Assembly (NCBI RefSeq): GCF_000511355.1
Contig: NC_023135.1
Coordinates: forward strand, 1,080,371-1,144,370
Origin: Leisingera methylohalidivorans DSM 14336
Lineage (GTDB): Bacteria; Pseudomonadota; Alphaproteobacteria; Rhodobacterales; Rhodobacteraceae
DNA: 64,000 nt
Direction of reading: 5' to 3'
Positions 54,365 through 62,694 of the stretch are shown here, one piece after another; the first letter of the stretch is position 1; every line of letters starts with the position of its first letter. The position numbers and the translations under genes are program-made. The notes below the pieces were generated by a model, which made no database searches, was not told the DNA's origin, and saw nothing but the letters and a program-made list of their open reading frames with translations.

Positions 54365-54811
54365 CGATTTCTCCCGATTGATTGCGGTGCTGCGGCACCT
54401 GTTTTTTGATTGATGGTTCAAGATTTGCGCATTTGCTGCAACCTCGCAAGCGTTATTCGCGAAACCCTTGGCGGGGGGGAATGCGCACTTGTGAGGCTGG
54501 TGGAGCGGGCGTCGCCTTTTTCGGGTAAGGTGCCGTTTTTGTGAGTGATACCGAGTGTAAATCAAAAAAACATCTGGAATGCGACAAGAAATTTTTGTGC
54601 TCCGGAAGGCCGGAATTTTTTCGAATCTGCCACGATCGGGCAATCAGTCCGGTTTGAATTCGGGAAGAATCGATGCTTTGAGGTCTGAAAACGTCTTCCG
54701 CGCCGCAAAAGGCCAAACCCTGGCCTGTTTCTGCAGCGTAAAGCGGGGCTTTGCGGGGCAACCACTGATGCGGGTTTTCGGCACACCGGATGGCAGGCTT
54801 TTGATGCTGGA
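54365..54811. other. Intergenic stretch with the ABC-operon leader
   Basis: 447 bases between the binding-protein gene and dtd, both on the minus strand. AT-rich runs (for example near 54559-54600) suggest a promoter region for the ABC operon. I see no gene or recognisable structure. Confidence 0.5.
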
Positions 54812-55258
54812 TCAGACCTGCTCTGTGTCCATCCAGACCGTGACGGGGCCGTCATTCAGAAGCCGGACCTTCATGTCGGCGCCGAACTGTCCTTTTGCAG
54901 TTCCCAAACCTAGCCGCGACAGTTGCCTGGCAAAATACTCATACAGCCGTTCGCCCTCGGCAGGGGCGGCGGCGGTGGAAAACCCGGGCCGGTTGCCGCG
55001 GCGGGTGTCGGCGGCCAGGGTGAATTGGCTGACCACCAGCACACTGCCGCCGGTCTCCAGCACTGAACGGTTCATCTTGCCGGCTTCATCCTTGAAGATC
55101 CGGAGCTTGGAGATTTTGACCGCCAGCTGGTCCGCCTGGGCTTCGGTGTCGCCGTGCATCGCGCAGATCAGGATCAGCAGCCCTGCTCCGATTTCTCCGG
55201 TGACCTTGCCCTCAACGGTGACCGAGGCCTCGCTGACCCGCTGTATCAATGCCCGCAT
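54812..55258 (-). CDS. dtd: D-aminoacyl-tRNA deacylase
   Basis: Removes D-amino acids (and glycine from tRNA-Ala) mis-charged on tRNAs. The 148-residue protein has the DTD signatures: [15 protein letters not shown] at the N-terminus, [15 protein letters not shown] (catalytic SQxT) and [11 protein letters not shown] (GPxT cross-subunit motif). Length and motifs are normal. It follows the zinc-ribbon/SPFH cluster on the same strand, 85 bases away. Confidence 0.96.
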   Translation of the reverse strand: MRALIQRVSEASVTVEGKVTGEIGAGLLILICAMHGDTEAQADQLAVKISKLRIFKDEAGKMNRSVLETGGSVLVVSQFTLAADTRRGNRPGFSTAAAPAEGERLYEYFARQLSRLGLGTAKGQFGADMKVRLLNDGPVTVWMDTEQV

Positions 55259-55343
55259 CTGTTATGTCCTTGCTAAGTATTGTCCGCGCCAGACCATGAA
55301 CGCCTGCAACGCCGCGCGGCTGGTGCGAAAGGCCTGGCAGGGC

Positions 55344-56465
55344 TTACTGCTGCCCGGCGAAATAGGCGATGGCGGCAATCACGATGGCCGCAGCCAGCGC
55401 TGCAGCCGCTATCTTGACTGCAGAGTAGGGCCGTTCGCCCTGCACCCGCCCGGATTGCCCGTTGATGACAAACCGATACGTCTTGCCGCGGTATTTATAG
55501 GCCGCCAGCCAGACCGGCAGAAGGATGTGTTTGAACGTGACATCCGACACCTGAGTGTCGATACCGCCGATCCGCTGCCGGTCGCCGCCGATGTCAAAGC
55601 GCACATCGCGTTCAATCGCCCGGTCCATCCTCTGGCCCGCTTCTGCAAAGCCGGTTTCCAGATCCACGGTATAGGCTTCGGCCCGGAAACCCGCCAGATA
55701 CTGCGGCTGGTAAGGTTCAAGCTGTGACAGGTCCCAGGGCTCCAGCGCTTCGGTATAGCGTTTGGGCAGGCCTTTGGAGGCCAGAACCAGCACATCGTCA
55801 AAGAACCGCTGCACCCGGCCTGAAACCGCTGTCCAGCGCACCTTGGGCACCTGCCGGGTTCTGGTCTTGCCATCCTGCCGGTAGGTTTCGGTCACGTAAT
55901 AAACCGTGCCGCGCTGACCGGAATAGCGGCTGCGGGTCTGGGCGTCATAGGTCCAGTAAGGCACATAGATCCCCTGCATCCGCCGCCCCTTGCGGGCATA
56001 TTCCCTCAGGCCGCCCGGTGCGAACCACAGCCCGCCCAGCCAGTCGGTCATTGCCTTATGCGCAGCGCGCTCGGTCATTGCAAAGGGCAGCACGCCCTTG
56101 GGTTTGATGTGGCGGTTGCTGCCGGTGCCGGTGACCACGGGGGTGGCGCAGAATGGGCATTCCCTGGCGTGGGTATCCGGATCAAATTCCACCTGCGCCG
56201 CGCAATTCGGACAGGCGGAGACGCGGGTTACCTCCATCTCCGCGTCTGGCAGCTGTTCCGCCAGTGCGGCGCGGAAATCCTGCTCCTGCAGGGCGGAGCC
56301 TGCCCAGGGCCCGCCGCGCACGTCTTCCCGCTGACCGCAATGATCGCAGATCAGCGCGCCGGCGTCCGGATCAAACCGGTAATCCGCCCCGCAGTTGGGG
56401 CAGGGGAAACGGTGGCTGCCCTCAAGGGCAGACGGCGCGCGGTCGGCGGGCGGCGGCGGGGGCAT
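55344..56465 (-). CDS. Double zinc-ribbon membrane protein (YdjG/YdjH-like)
   Basis: A 373-residue protein with two zinc ribbons: Cys22, Cys25, Cys40, Cys43 (CPNCGADY to CDHCG) and Cys84, Cys87, Cys102, Cys105. A beta-rich middle with WTYDAQTRSRYSGQRG and WLAAYKYRGKTYRFVINGQSG follows, then a C-terminal membrane helix (about 348-368) with few residues outside. The pattern matches primosomal-N'-like/TFIIB-type zinc-ribbon membrane proteins such as B. subtilis YdjG/YdjH, which hold YdjI at the membrane. The next gene upstream encodes an SPFH protein of the YdjI type. The ATG at 56465 is a choice without a good ribosome-binding site; TTG 56495 is possible. Confidence 0.78.
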   Translation of the reverse strand: MPPPPPADRAPSALEGSHRFPCPNCGADYRFDPDAGALICDHCGQREDVRGGPWAGSALQEQDFRAALAEQLPDAEMEVTRVSACPNCAAQVEFDPDTHARECPFCATPVVTGTGSNRHIKPKGVLPFAMTERAAHKAMTDWLGGLWFAPGGLREYARKGRRMQGIYVPYWTYDAQTRSRYSGQRGTVYYVTETYRQDGKTRTRQVPKVRWTAVSGRVQRFFDDVLVLASKGLPKRYTEALEPWDLSQLEPYQPQYLAGFRAEAYTVDLETGFAEAGQRMDRAIERDVRFDIGGDRQRIGGIDTQVSDVTFKHILLPVWLAAYKYRGKTYRFVINGQSGRVQGERPYSAVKIAAAALAAAIVIAAIAYFAGQQ

Positions 56466-56535
56466 CGTCACGGGGAGAGGAACCTGTCGTAGCAAAGTTG
56501 GTCAAGGTAAGAAGCAGACGCAGCGGCCTGGCAGC

Positions 56536-57714
56536 TCAGCCAGCTGGCGGCGGCGGCGGGGGAGGCGGCGGCAGGACGGTGAACAGTTGCGCCACCTCGT
56601 TCACGTCGCCGGCCCGTTTCCAGCCATCCTGGCCCGGGGTCCAGACATGGGTGTCCCGCGACAGCGTGCCCTCCTGAGCCATCCGTCCCATCCGCGCCTT
56701 GGAAAACGGGCCGGAGGTCTGCCCGTCCACGGCAATGTGCCAGACATGCTCGACCGGCGGCGGCGGCGGGGCCACGGGGGCGGCCTGCGGGGCTGCGGCA
56801 GGGGCGGACGGTGCGGCTGCAGCGGGGGCGGGGCGGGCGCCCCAGGGGCCTGCGGACTGACCCGCTGCCATGTTCCCCATTTGCTGCGCCATCGCCATTC
56901 CCATGCCCATCCCCATGCCGGCGCCCATGCCGCTGTTCGGGGTTTGCGCCGCAGCGGTCATCGCTTCGGCTGCCGAGAATTGCGTGTAACGCCCCAGATC
57001 GCCCAGAACGCCCATCTGGGTGCGCTTGTCCATCGCCTCTTCCACTGCGGGCGGCAGCGAGATGTTCTCGATGTACAGCTCCGGGATCATCAGGCCATAG
57101 TCCGCCAGCGTGCCAGAGATCTCCGCCGCCACCAGCTTGCCCAGATCCGCCGTGTTGGCCGCCATGTCCAGCACCGGAATGCCGCTGCCCGCCACCACGC
57201 GGGAAAACTCCTGGACGATGATGTTGCGGATCTGGAAGGAGATCTCGTCCATGGTGAATTCACCATCGGTGCCGACGATCTCGGTCAGGAACCGGGCCGG
57301 GTCGGCGACCTTGATGGTATAGCTGCCAAAGGCCCGCAGCCGCACCGGGCCGAATTCGGGGTCGCGGCAGATGATCGGGTTCTTGGTGCCCCACTTCAGA
57401 TCGCTGAAACGGGTGGTGTCGACGAAATAGATCTCAGACTTGAACGGCGACTGAAAGCCATGGTCCCAGTGCTGCAGCGTGGTCATCACCGGCATGTTGT
57501 TGGTCTCCAGCATGTAGAGACCTGGGGTGAACACATCCGCCAGCTGGCCCTCATGCACGAACACCGCTGCCTGGCCCTCGCGCACCGTCAGCTTGGCGCC
57601 GTATTTGATCGCGTGGCCCTCGCGCTCGAACCGCCAGACCATGGTGTCATGGGTGTCATCCACCCAATGAATGACATCAATGAATTCGCCTTTGAGAAAA
57701 TCGAAAATACCCAT
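56536..57714 (-). CDS. SPFH-domain protein with GYF-like C-terminus (YdjI-like)
   Basis: A 392-residue protein: N-terminal SPFH-like domain of the virion-core/YdjI type (about 20-220, WRFEREGHAIKYGAKLTVREGQ and VFTPGLYMLET), a Gly/Met-rich then Ala/Pro-rich linker (about 255-320), and a GYF_2-like domain (about 325-372; WHIAVDGQTSGPFSKARMGRMA and TPGQDGWKRAGDV). It ends in a run of Pro. In Bacillus the YdjI protein recruits PspA to damaged membrane. There is no pspA here, but telA and xpaC lie upstream in the same direction. The GYF-like domain may bind Pro-rich partners. Confidence 0.82.
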   Translation of the reverse strand: MGIFDFLKGEFIDVIHWVDDTHDTMVWRFEREGHAIKYGAKLTVREGQAAVFVHEGQLADVFTPGLYMLETNNMPVMTTLQHWDHGFQSPFKSEIYFVDTTRFSDLKWGTKNPIICRDPEFGPVRLRAFGSYTIKVADPARFLTEIVGTDGEFTMDEISFQIRNIIVQEFSRVVAGSGIPVLDMAANTADLGKLVAAEISGTLADYGLMIPELYIENISLPPAVEEAMDKRTQMGVLGDLGRYTQFSAAEAMTAAAQTPNSGMGAGMGMGMGMAMAQQMGNMAAGQSAGPWGARPAPAAAAPSAPAAAPQAAPVAPPPPPVEHVWHIAVDGQTSGPFSKARMGRMAQEGTLSRDTHVWTPGQDGWKRAGDVNEVAQLFTVLPPPPPPPPPAG

Positions 57715-57750
57715 CTGTCAGGTCCTCTTCACATGGCTTTATTTTCAGGC

Positions 57751-58692
57751 CTACAGTTCCTGGCCCATCGCCTCGCGGGCGAGAATGCGGATCACCGGGC
57801 GGGCGTCTGCGGCGCCCATCCCTGTTTTCAATCTTGGATCATACAGCATCTGCAGCAGTTTTTCGTCAAAGCTGGTCAGCAGCGCAAATTCGTCATCGTC
57901 ATTGAAGATCGAGGGCCGCGCCCGCGGGCTGTCGTTCCTGAGGCCCAGCCCTTGCGCCACTTCCTCATGCACGCAGCTCTTGCGCACCAGATCGGGATGT
58001 TCGGCGCGGATCAGCGCCACCCCGCGGGTGTAGGACAGCGGATTGCTTTGCGGGCCGCCGGCAACCACAAGACAGTAAAAACTGCGGGGCGGGGCGGCCA
58101 GCAGCGACAGGTCCCTGGCGCTGATCGCGGGCAGCAGTTCGCGCACCCGTTCAGCAACAAAGGCGCTGTCATCAAGGCTGGCAAAGATCACGTGGAAATT
58201 TGCCCGGGAGGCCACAGTGTTGACCGGGTGGCTGGTGATCCGGGCCAGCCGGGCGGCATAAGCGGTAACCGTTTCCCTGTCCGCTGTTCGCTGGTCCGCG
58301 GGCACCGACGGGCCGAATTCAGCGGCGATCCGCACCGGCCCGGCCCAGCGGCCCAAGCCGCCGGAGATTCCGGATCCGCCGTATTCATCGTAAAACGCCA
58401 GCGCCTCGAAACTTTCCGCCAGATCCTCGGCATCATAGGGCGTGTCCGGGCCGCCGCCATCGGTGCGCAGCAGCCCGCGGGTCAGCAGGTCGCGCTGCAA
58501 GGCATTATAGTAATAGGCCAGCTGCGCGCTGTCGGCAGAAGGTTTGTAGACCGCCGGCACCGGCACAGCAGGGCGGGCCCGCGGCACCAGCGATTCCGGC
58601 TGGGCAAAGGGCAGGCAGGCGGACACGGCGGCAAGCCCGGCCAGGGCTGCTGCGCTTTTCCAGACGGCTTTCGTTGCCTGCACGCCTGCCAC
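57751..58692 (-). CDS. DUF2927 lipoprotein, possible metalloprotease
   Basis: A 313-residue lipoprotein (lipobox VSAC with Cys26) of the DUF2927 family. A CVHEEVAQGLGLRND segment near 240 resembles a zincin helix (HExxQ, with a following GLRND), so a metal-dependent hydrolase is possible but unproven. Homologues are frequent in Rhodobacteraceae and uncharacterised. GTG 58692 lies 5 bases after the telA stop, so the two are coupled; a second GTG at 58683 is possible. It sits in the telA/SPFH cluster. Confidence 0.8.
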   Translation of the reverse strand: MAGVQATKAVWKSAAALAGLAAVSACLPFAQPESLVPRARPAVPVPAVYKPSADSAQLAYYYNALQRDLLTRGLLRTDGGGPDTPYDAEDLAESFEALAFYDEYGGSGISGGLGRWAGPVRIAAEFGPSVPADQRTADRETVTAYAARLARITSHPVNTVASRANFHVIFASLDDSAFVAERVRELLPAISARDLSLLAAPPRSFYCLVVAGGPQSNPLSYTRGVALIRAEHPDLVRKSCVHEEVAQGLGLRNDSPRARPSIFNDDDEFALLTSFDEKLLQMLYDPRLKTGMGAADARPVIRILAREAMGQEL

Positions 58693-58697
58693 TCCGC

Positions 58698-59888
58698 TCA
58701 GCCCGGCACAGCGGTGCCGGCGTTGTCGCCAACCCCGTCGCGGCGCGACTTGGCAGCGGCCAGCGTATCGCGCAGCTCGGCTTCCATCTTCTGCAATTCG
58801 GCCTCGGCTGCGGCGCGTTTGGCCTTGCCCTCGTCAGCAATCCGCAGGCTGTCCTGAATGGTGCCGATCAAGTCGGCATTGGCCTGTTTGACCGCTTCGA
58901 TGTCAAAGACACCGCGTTCCATCTCTTGCCGGATCATTTCGTTCGACTGGCGCAGATTGGCGGCGTTGGAGGTCAGCAATTCGTTGGTCAGGTCATTGGC
59001 ATCACGCACGGCCTCCGCTGCTTGGGCCGAACGCTGGATGGTCAGCGCCTGGGCCAGCTGGGTCTCCCACAGCGGCACGGTGTTCACCAGGGTCGAGTTG
59101 ATCTTGGTCACCAGCGACTTGTCGTTTTCCTGCACCAGCCGGATCGAAGGCAGCGACTGCATAGTGACCTGGCGGGTGAGCTTCAGATCATGCACCCGGC
59201 GTTCCAGGTCGTCGCGGGCGGCGCGCAGGTCGCGCAGCTCCTGCGCCTTCATCACCTGATCACCTTCCGGCGCGGCCTGCACTTCGGCTTCTTTCGCCGG
59301 GATCGCCGTCCCGTCCAGCTCCGCCAGCTTGGCCTCGCCCGCCGCGATGTAAAGTGCCAGCTCGTCATAAAAGCTCAGCGTTTTTTCATACAGCATATCG
59401 AGCGACTTTATGTCCTTCAGCAGGGTGTGCTCATGCCCCAGCAGGTCATCGGTGACCTTGTCGATCTGGTCCTGCACGGTTTCATACCGCGCAGTGAATT
59501 TGGCAAAGGGGGCTGCCTTGCCCAGCAGGCGTTCCCAGAACGTCGGCTTGCGGCGGATGTCCAGTTCGGAAACCGAAAAGCCGCGGATAGTGGTCACGAT
59601 ATTGCGCAAGCTGTCGCCCGCAGGCCCGACGTCCTTGTTGCGCACATCGGCCAGCATCGCCTGGCTGATCGTCTGCAGCTCGCTTTGGGCGGCAGAGCCG
59701 AAATGGATGATCGAATTGGTGTCGCCCATGTCGATCTGATCCATCCGCACCCGGATCGCCTCGCTGGTGGCCGCGTCGGCCTGTTCCAGCGGCTGGATGT
59801 CTGCGGCGGGCTCGGGCAGTTCGATTGCCGTGACCTCGTTGACCAGGGCCTCGGTTTGGACGGCTTTCTGTTGCACGGCTTCGGACAT
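58698..59888 (-). CDS. telA: TelA-family protein (tellurite/toxic anion resistance)
   Basis: A 396-residue, mostly helical, soluble protein matching TelA/KlaA: SIIHFGSAAQSELQTISQAML near 60, RKPTFWERLLG then YETVQDQIDKVTDDLLGHEHTLLKDI near 135, and long coiled-coil heptads to the C-terminus. TelA is linked to tellurite and membrane-active-agent tolerance, but the mechanism is unknown. It lies directly after xpaC, as in many bacteria, and is followed by DUF2927 and the SPFH/zinc-ribbon genes. Confidence 0.93.
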   Translation of the reverse strand: MSEAVQQKAVQTEALVNEVTAIELPEPAADIQPLEQADAATSEAIRVRMDQIDMGDTNSIIHFGSAAQSELQTISQAMLADVRNKDVGPAGDSLRNIVTTIRGFSVSELDIRRKPTFWERLLGKAAPFAKFTARYETVQDQIDKVTDDLLGHEHTLLKDIKSLDMLYEKTLSFYDELALYIAAGEAKLAELDGTAIPAKEAEVQAAPEGDQVMKAQELRDLRAARDDLERRVHDLKLTRQVTMQSLPSIRLVQENDKSLVTKINSTLVNTVPLWETQLAQALTIQRSAQAAEAVRDANDLTNELLTSNAANLRQSNEMIRQEMERGVFDIEAVKQANADLIGTIQDSLRIADEGKAKRAAAEAELQKMEAELRDTLAAAKSRRDGVGDNAGTAVPG

Positions 59889-59906
59889 GAACGGCTTCCT
59901 CGCTAA

Positions 59907-60800
59907 TCAGTTTTGGTCCAGATGGACCCCTTCACGCTGCAAACGGTCGCGCAGCACATCAATTTCAATGGTCAGATCCGCGCGGTCCGCCACCAGCATT
60001 TTGCGGGTGCGCGCGGCAAAATTCTGTTCCAGATCATCCAGCAGAGCCAAGTAATCGCTGAGGGCCTGGGCGTCCCGGCTGCGGGCATAGATCTCGGCGA
60101 ATTTCACCGTCGCATCGCGGGCGCCCTGTAAATACACGGTCAGATACTTGCGCGCGGCAGTCAGGTCGCGCGGATCTTCCTCGACCGTGCGGAACAGGTC
60201 GCGGGCCACCGCCTGGAACTGCTCCACCCGGGCCTCCACCTTGCGGTCCTGCGCCCGCAGGGCGGCGTCCTGCATCGCAGCAAGGTTCGCTTCCGCCTCG
60301 TCCACCGCGCGGGCGACACGGGATTGCTGGAATTCATCGACGCCCTCGGCGCCTTTGTCCTGCAGCGGGTCGATCCCGAATGCAGTAAGGTGCAACCCAA
60401 CCGTTGCGGTGCCATAGATGGCAGCGGTCAGGAGGCCGGGTTCAGCTTTCCACGCGGCCAGTGCTGCGCCGGTGCCTGCCAGCAAGGCCGCCAGGATCTT
60501 GCGGGGCAGGGCGGGTTTGCGGGCCACCTTGCGGGCGGCAAAGGCCGCCTCGGCCTTCAGCCCTTCGCGCAGCAGGAAGGCCCCGCCGGTCCACAGGCCT
60601 GCGCCAACCAACCCCAGCGCCAGCCCTGTTGCCCCGTCATTCAGTGACAAAAGCGTCAGGATCGCAGGCGGCAGAAACATCAGGTTGGCGCGCATGCCAA
60701 CAGGATCTACTTGCGCATTGCGAAAGGATTGCGCGGGTTTGGCGGGCGGCTGCGCGGATTTGCCGTCGGGACTGTATTTGCCGCCGTAACGCTGTGCCAT
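59907..60800 (-). CDS. xpaC: XpaC-family membrane protein
   Basis: A 297-residue protein with two pairs of hydrophobic helices in the N-terminal half (about 36-75 and 98-140) and a charged helical C-terminal half (about 155-297) that is coiled-coil-like. It fits the XpaC (5-bromo-4-chloroindolyl phosphate hydrolysis) family, whose partner is usually TelA. Here telA follows after 18 bases. ATG 60800 lies 4 bases after the stop of a small upstream ORF; the AGGGGGC ribosome site is inside that ORF. Confidence 0.85.
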   Translation of the reverse strand: MAQRYGGKYSPDGKSAQPPAKPAQSFRNAQVDPVGMRANLMFLPPAILTLLSLNDGATGLALGLVGAGLWTGGAFLLREGLKAEAAFAARKVARKPALPRKILAALLAGTGAALAAWKAEPGLLTAAIYGTATVGLHLTAFGIDPLQDKGAEGVDEFQQSRVARAVDEAEANLAAMQDAALRAQDRKVEARVEQFQAVARDLFRTVEEDPRDLTAARKYLTVYLQGARDATVKFAEIYARSRDAQALSDYLALLDDLEQNFAARTRKMLVADRADLTIEIDVLRDRLQREGVHLDQN

Positions 60801-60804
60801 AGGA

Positions 60805-60879
60805 TCAGCCCCCTGCAATCCAGCCGGTGCTGAGGCCCAGCATCAGGATCAATAGGGCGGCATAGGCAAGTTTCTGCAC
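60805..60879 (-). CDS. 24-residue membrane micro-ORF upstream of xpaC
   Basis: A GTG-started frame of 24 codons whose product is a single hydrophobic helix after a basic start (MQKLAYAALLILML) with a Gly/Ser/Trp tail. AGGGGGA lies 6 bases before the GTG, and the stop is 4 bases before the xpaC ATG. It may be a real small membrane protein or a leader peptide that couples xpaC translation. I know no family for it. Confidence 0.5.
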   Translation of the reverse strand: MQKLAYAALLILMLGLSTGWIAGG

Positions 60880-60973
60880 GCAGGTCCCCCTAGAACGGCC
60901 AGCAATGATTAACTGATTGGAAACCTAGGGGATAGCCGGCGATCTTGCTAGGGGGAAGTCTGCCGCAAATGCC

Positions 60974-62092
60974 TCAGCGCCGGGGATTCTTTCCGCCAGA
61001 GGGCTTGCCGCCGCCGCGTTGTGCGGGCCGGCCTCCACCCTGGGATGCGCCCCGGTCACCGGTACTGCCGCGGCTCCCAGGCCCTTTCGGGCCGGGTTTT
61101 CCGCCCCCAGAACGGGTTGATTTATCACCGGGCTTGCCGCCAAAACCGCCGCCCGGCCTGCCGCCGGGCTTGCCAGTTGGCTTGCCGCCAGGGCCACCGG
61201 TTTTTCCCATGGGCTTACCACCCGGTTTGCCACCCGGCTTGCCGCGCCCGCGGGTCGGGCGGGCGGCAGGTTTTTCCTCCTCCGGCTCCAGCCCCAGCTG
61301 GTCGCGCACCACCCGCGAGCGCAGCTCCTCCACCTCGCCGGGCTTCAGCTCGCCCAGCTGGAACGGGCCATAGGACACCCGCAGCAGCCGGTTCACGTTA
61401 AACCCGACATACTCCATCGCGCGGCGGATCTCGCGGTTCTTGCCCTCGCGCAGCCCCACCGTCAGCCAGGCATTGGCGCCCTGCTGGCGGTCCAGCGACA
61501 CCGTCATCGGCTGGAATTTCTCGCCGTCGATCACCGCGCCCTTGCGCAGCGGCGCAAAATCCTCGTCCCGCGGGCGGCCGTTGATGCGCACGCGGTAGCG
61601 GCGCAGCCAGCCGGTCGAGGGCAGTTCGAGCTTGCGCTTGATGGCGCCGTCATTGGTCAGCAGCAACAGGCCCTCGGAATTGATGTCAAGCCGTCCCACC
61701 GTCATCACCCGGGGCATGTCTTCGGGCAGCTCGTCAAAGATCGTTGTGCGGCCTTTTTCGTCGCTGTTCGAGGTGACCAGCCCGATAGGCTTGTAATACA
61801 GCCACATCCTCGGCGCCTCGGCCTCGGGCAGGGGCTTGCCATCGACGCTGATCCGGTCGGCGGCGGTCACGTTCAGCGCCGGGCTGGCGATCTTGTCGCC
61901 ATTCACCGTCACACGGCCCTCGGAAATCATCCGTTCAGCCTCCCGGCGCGAGGCGACGCCGGCGCGCGACAGGACCTTGGCGATGCGGTCGCCTTCGGGC
62001 GCCTTGCCGTCAGTCGGATTTGCGGCGGGCGCTTTGCCTGCCGCGGCTTTCGGGGCCGGTTTGCCCTTGGGGGATGCGGGTGTATTGCTCAT
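60974..62092 (-). CDS. rluB: 23S rRNA pseudouridine synthase (RluB type) with basic Gly/Lys/Pro tail
   Basis: A 372-residue pseudouridine synthase: S4 RNA-binding domain (about 38-85; RIAKVLSRAGVASRREAERM), then the catalytic domain with the RluB-type motif GRLDINSEGLLLLTND containing the catalytic Asp, and LREGKNREIRRAMEYVGFNV near 230. From about 280 to the end the protein is a low-complexity basic tail of GKPGGKPxGK repeats, probably an RNA-binding extension. The ATG at 62092 is followed by an Ala/Pro/Lys-rich stretch. tadA is divergent, 61 bases away. Confidence 0.92.
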   Translation of the reverse strand: MSNTPASPKGKPAPKAAAGKAPAANPTDGKAPEGDRIAKVLSRAGVASRREAERMISEGRVTVNGDKIASPALNVTAADRISVDGKPLPEAEAPRMWLYYKPIGLVTSNSDEKGRTTIFDELPEDMPRVMTVGRLDINSEGLLLLTNDGAIKRKLELPSTGWLRRYRVRINGRPRDEDFAPLRKGAVIDGEKFQPMTVSLDRQQGANAWLTVGLREGKNREIRRAMEYVGFNVNRLLRVSYGPFQLGELKPGEVEELRSRVVRDQLGLEPEEEKPAARPTRGRGKPGGKPGGKPMGKTGGPGGKPTGKPGGRPGGGFGGKPGDKSTRSGGGKPGPKGPGSRGSTGDRGASQGGGRPAQRGGGKPSGGKNPRR

Positions 62093-62153
62093 GTGCGTGC
62101 CATAGAGCATTCCGCCGCCTTGCGAAAGCGCGCAATCGCAGGCAGGAAGGGGC

Positions 62154-62603
62154 ATGGCGTTCAAATCGCATATGGACAAGGCGCTCGAGCAGGCGCGGGA
62201 GGCGGCGGGACGCGGCGAGGTGCCGGTCGGCGCCGTGCTGATCGCGCCGGACGGACAGGTTGCCGCCCTGGCGGGCAACCGCACGCGCGAGATGAACGAC
62301 CCCACTGCCCACGCCGAGATCCTGACCATCCGCGCAGCCTGTGCGTCCTTGGGCAGCGAGCGGCTTGCCGGCTATGACCTTTATGTGACGCTGGAACCTT
62401 GCGCAATGTGCGCCGCCGCCATCGCCGCGGCCCGCATCCGGCGCGTTTATTACGGCGCTTCCGACCCCAAGTCCGGCGGCGTGGCGCATGGCGCCTGTGT
62501 GTTCTCGCACCCTCAGGCGCATCACGCGCCCGAGGTCTACGATGGCATCGCCGAGGTCGAGGCCAGCGAATTGCTCAAGGAATTCTTCGCCAGAAAACGC
62601 TGA
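62154..62603 (+). CDS. tadA: tRNA-specific adenosine deaminase
   Basis: Deaminates A34 of tRNA-Arg(ACG) to inosine. The 149-residue enzyme has the cytidine/deoxycytidylate-deaminase zinc site: His53-Ala-Glu55 (HAE), and Cys83/Cys86 (EPCAMC). Length and motifs are normal. ATG 62154 follows AGGAAGG. Divergent to rluB, a common arrangement in alphaproteobacteria. Confidence 0.96.
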   Translation: MAFKSHMDKALEQAREAAGRGEVPVGAVLIAPDGQVAALAGNRTREMNDPTAHAEILTIRAACASLGSERLAGYDLYVTLEPCAMCAAAIAAARIRRVYYGASDPKSGGVAHGACVFSHPQAHHAPEVYDGIAEVEASELLKEFFARKR

Positions 62604-62642
62604 ATGCAGGCGCATCGCGGTCTCATTTGAGGGTTGCTGGAT

Positions 62643-62684
62643 TAGGTCATTTGTCCTATTTGTGGATTTAGGTCGATTGTCCTA
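62643..62684. promoter_or_regulatory. Two tandem TetR operator boxes
   Basis: TAGGTCATTTGTCCTA (62643-62658) and TAGGTCGATTGTCCTA (62669-62684) are nearly identical 16-bp boxes with TAGG/CCTA arms, centres 26 bp apart. The second box ends at the ribosome-binding site of the TetR gene. They are probably sites for autoregulation and resemble NemR-type boxes. Confidence 0.7.
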
Positions 62685-62694
62685 GGGAGTGGAA

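Noticed and set aside
56395..58857. Plus-strand open frame of 820 codons opposite the SPFH/DUF2927 genes
   Set aside because: It lies antisense to two genes with clear family motifs, has the His/Arg/Gly-rich composition of a shadow frame in GC-rich DNA, and has no similarity or ribosome site.
61000..61250. CRISPR-like or minisatellite repeats in the rluB 3' end
   Set aside because: The periodicity comes from codons for GKPGG-type protein repeats; units vary in length and there are no spacers.
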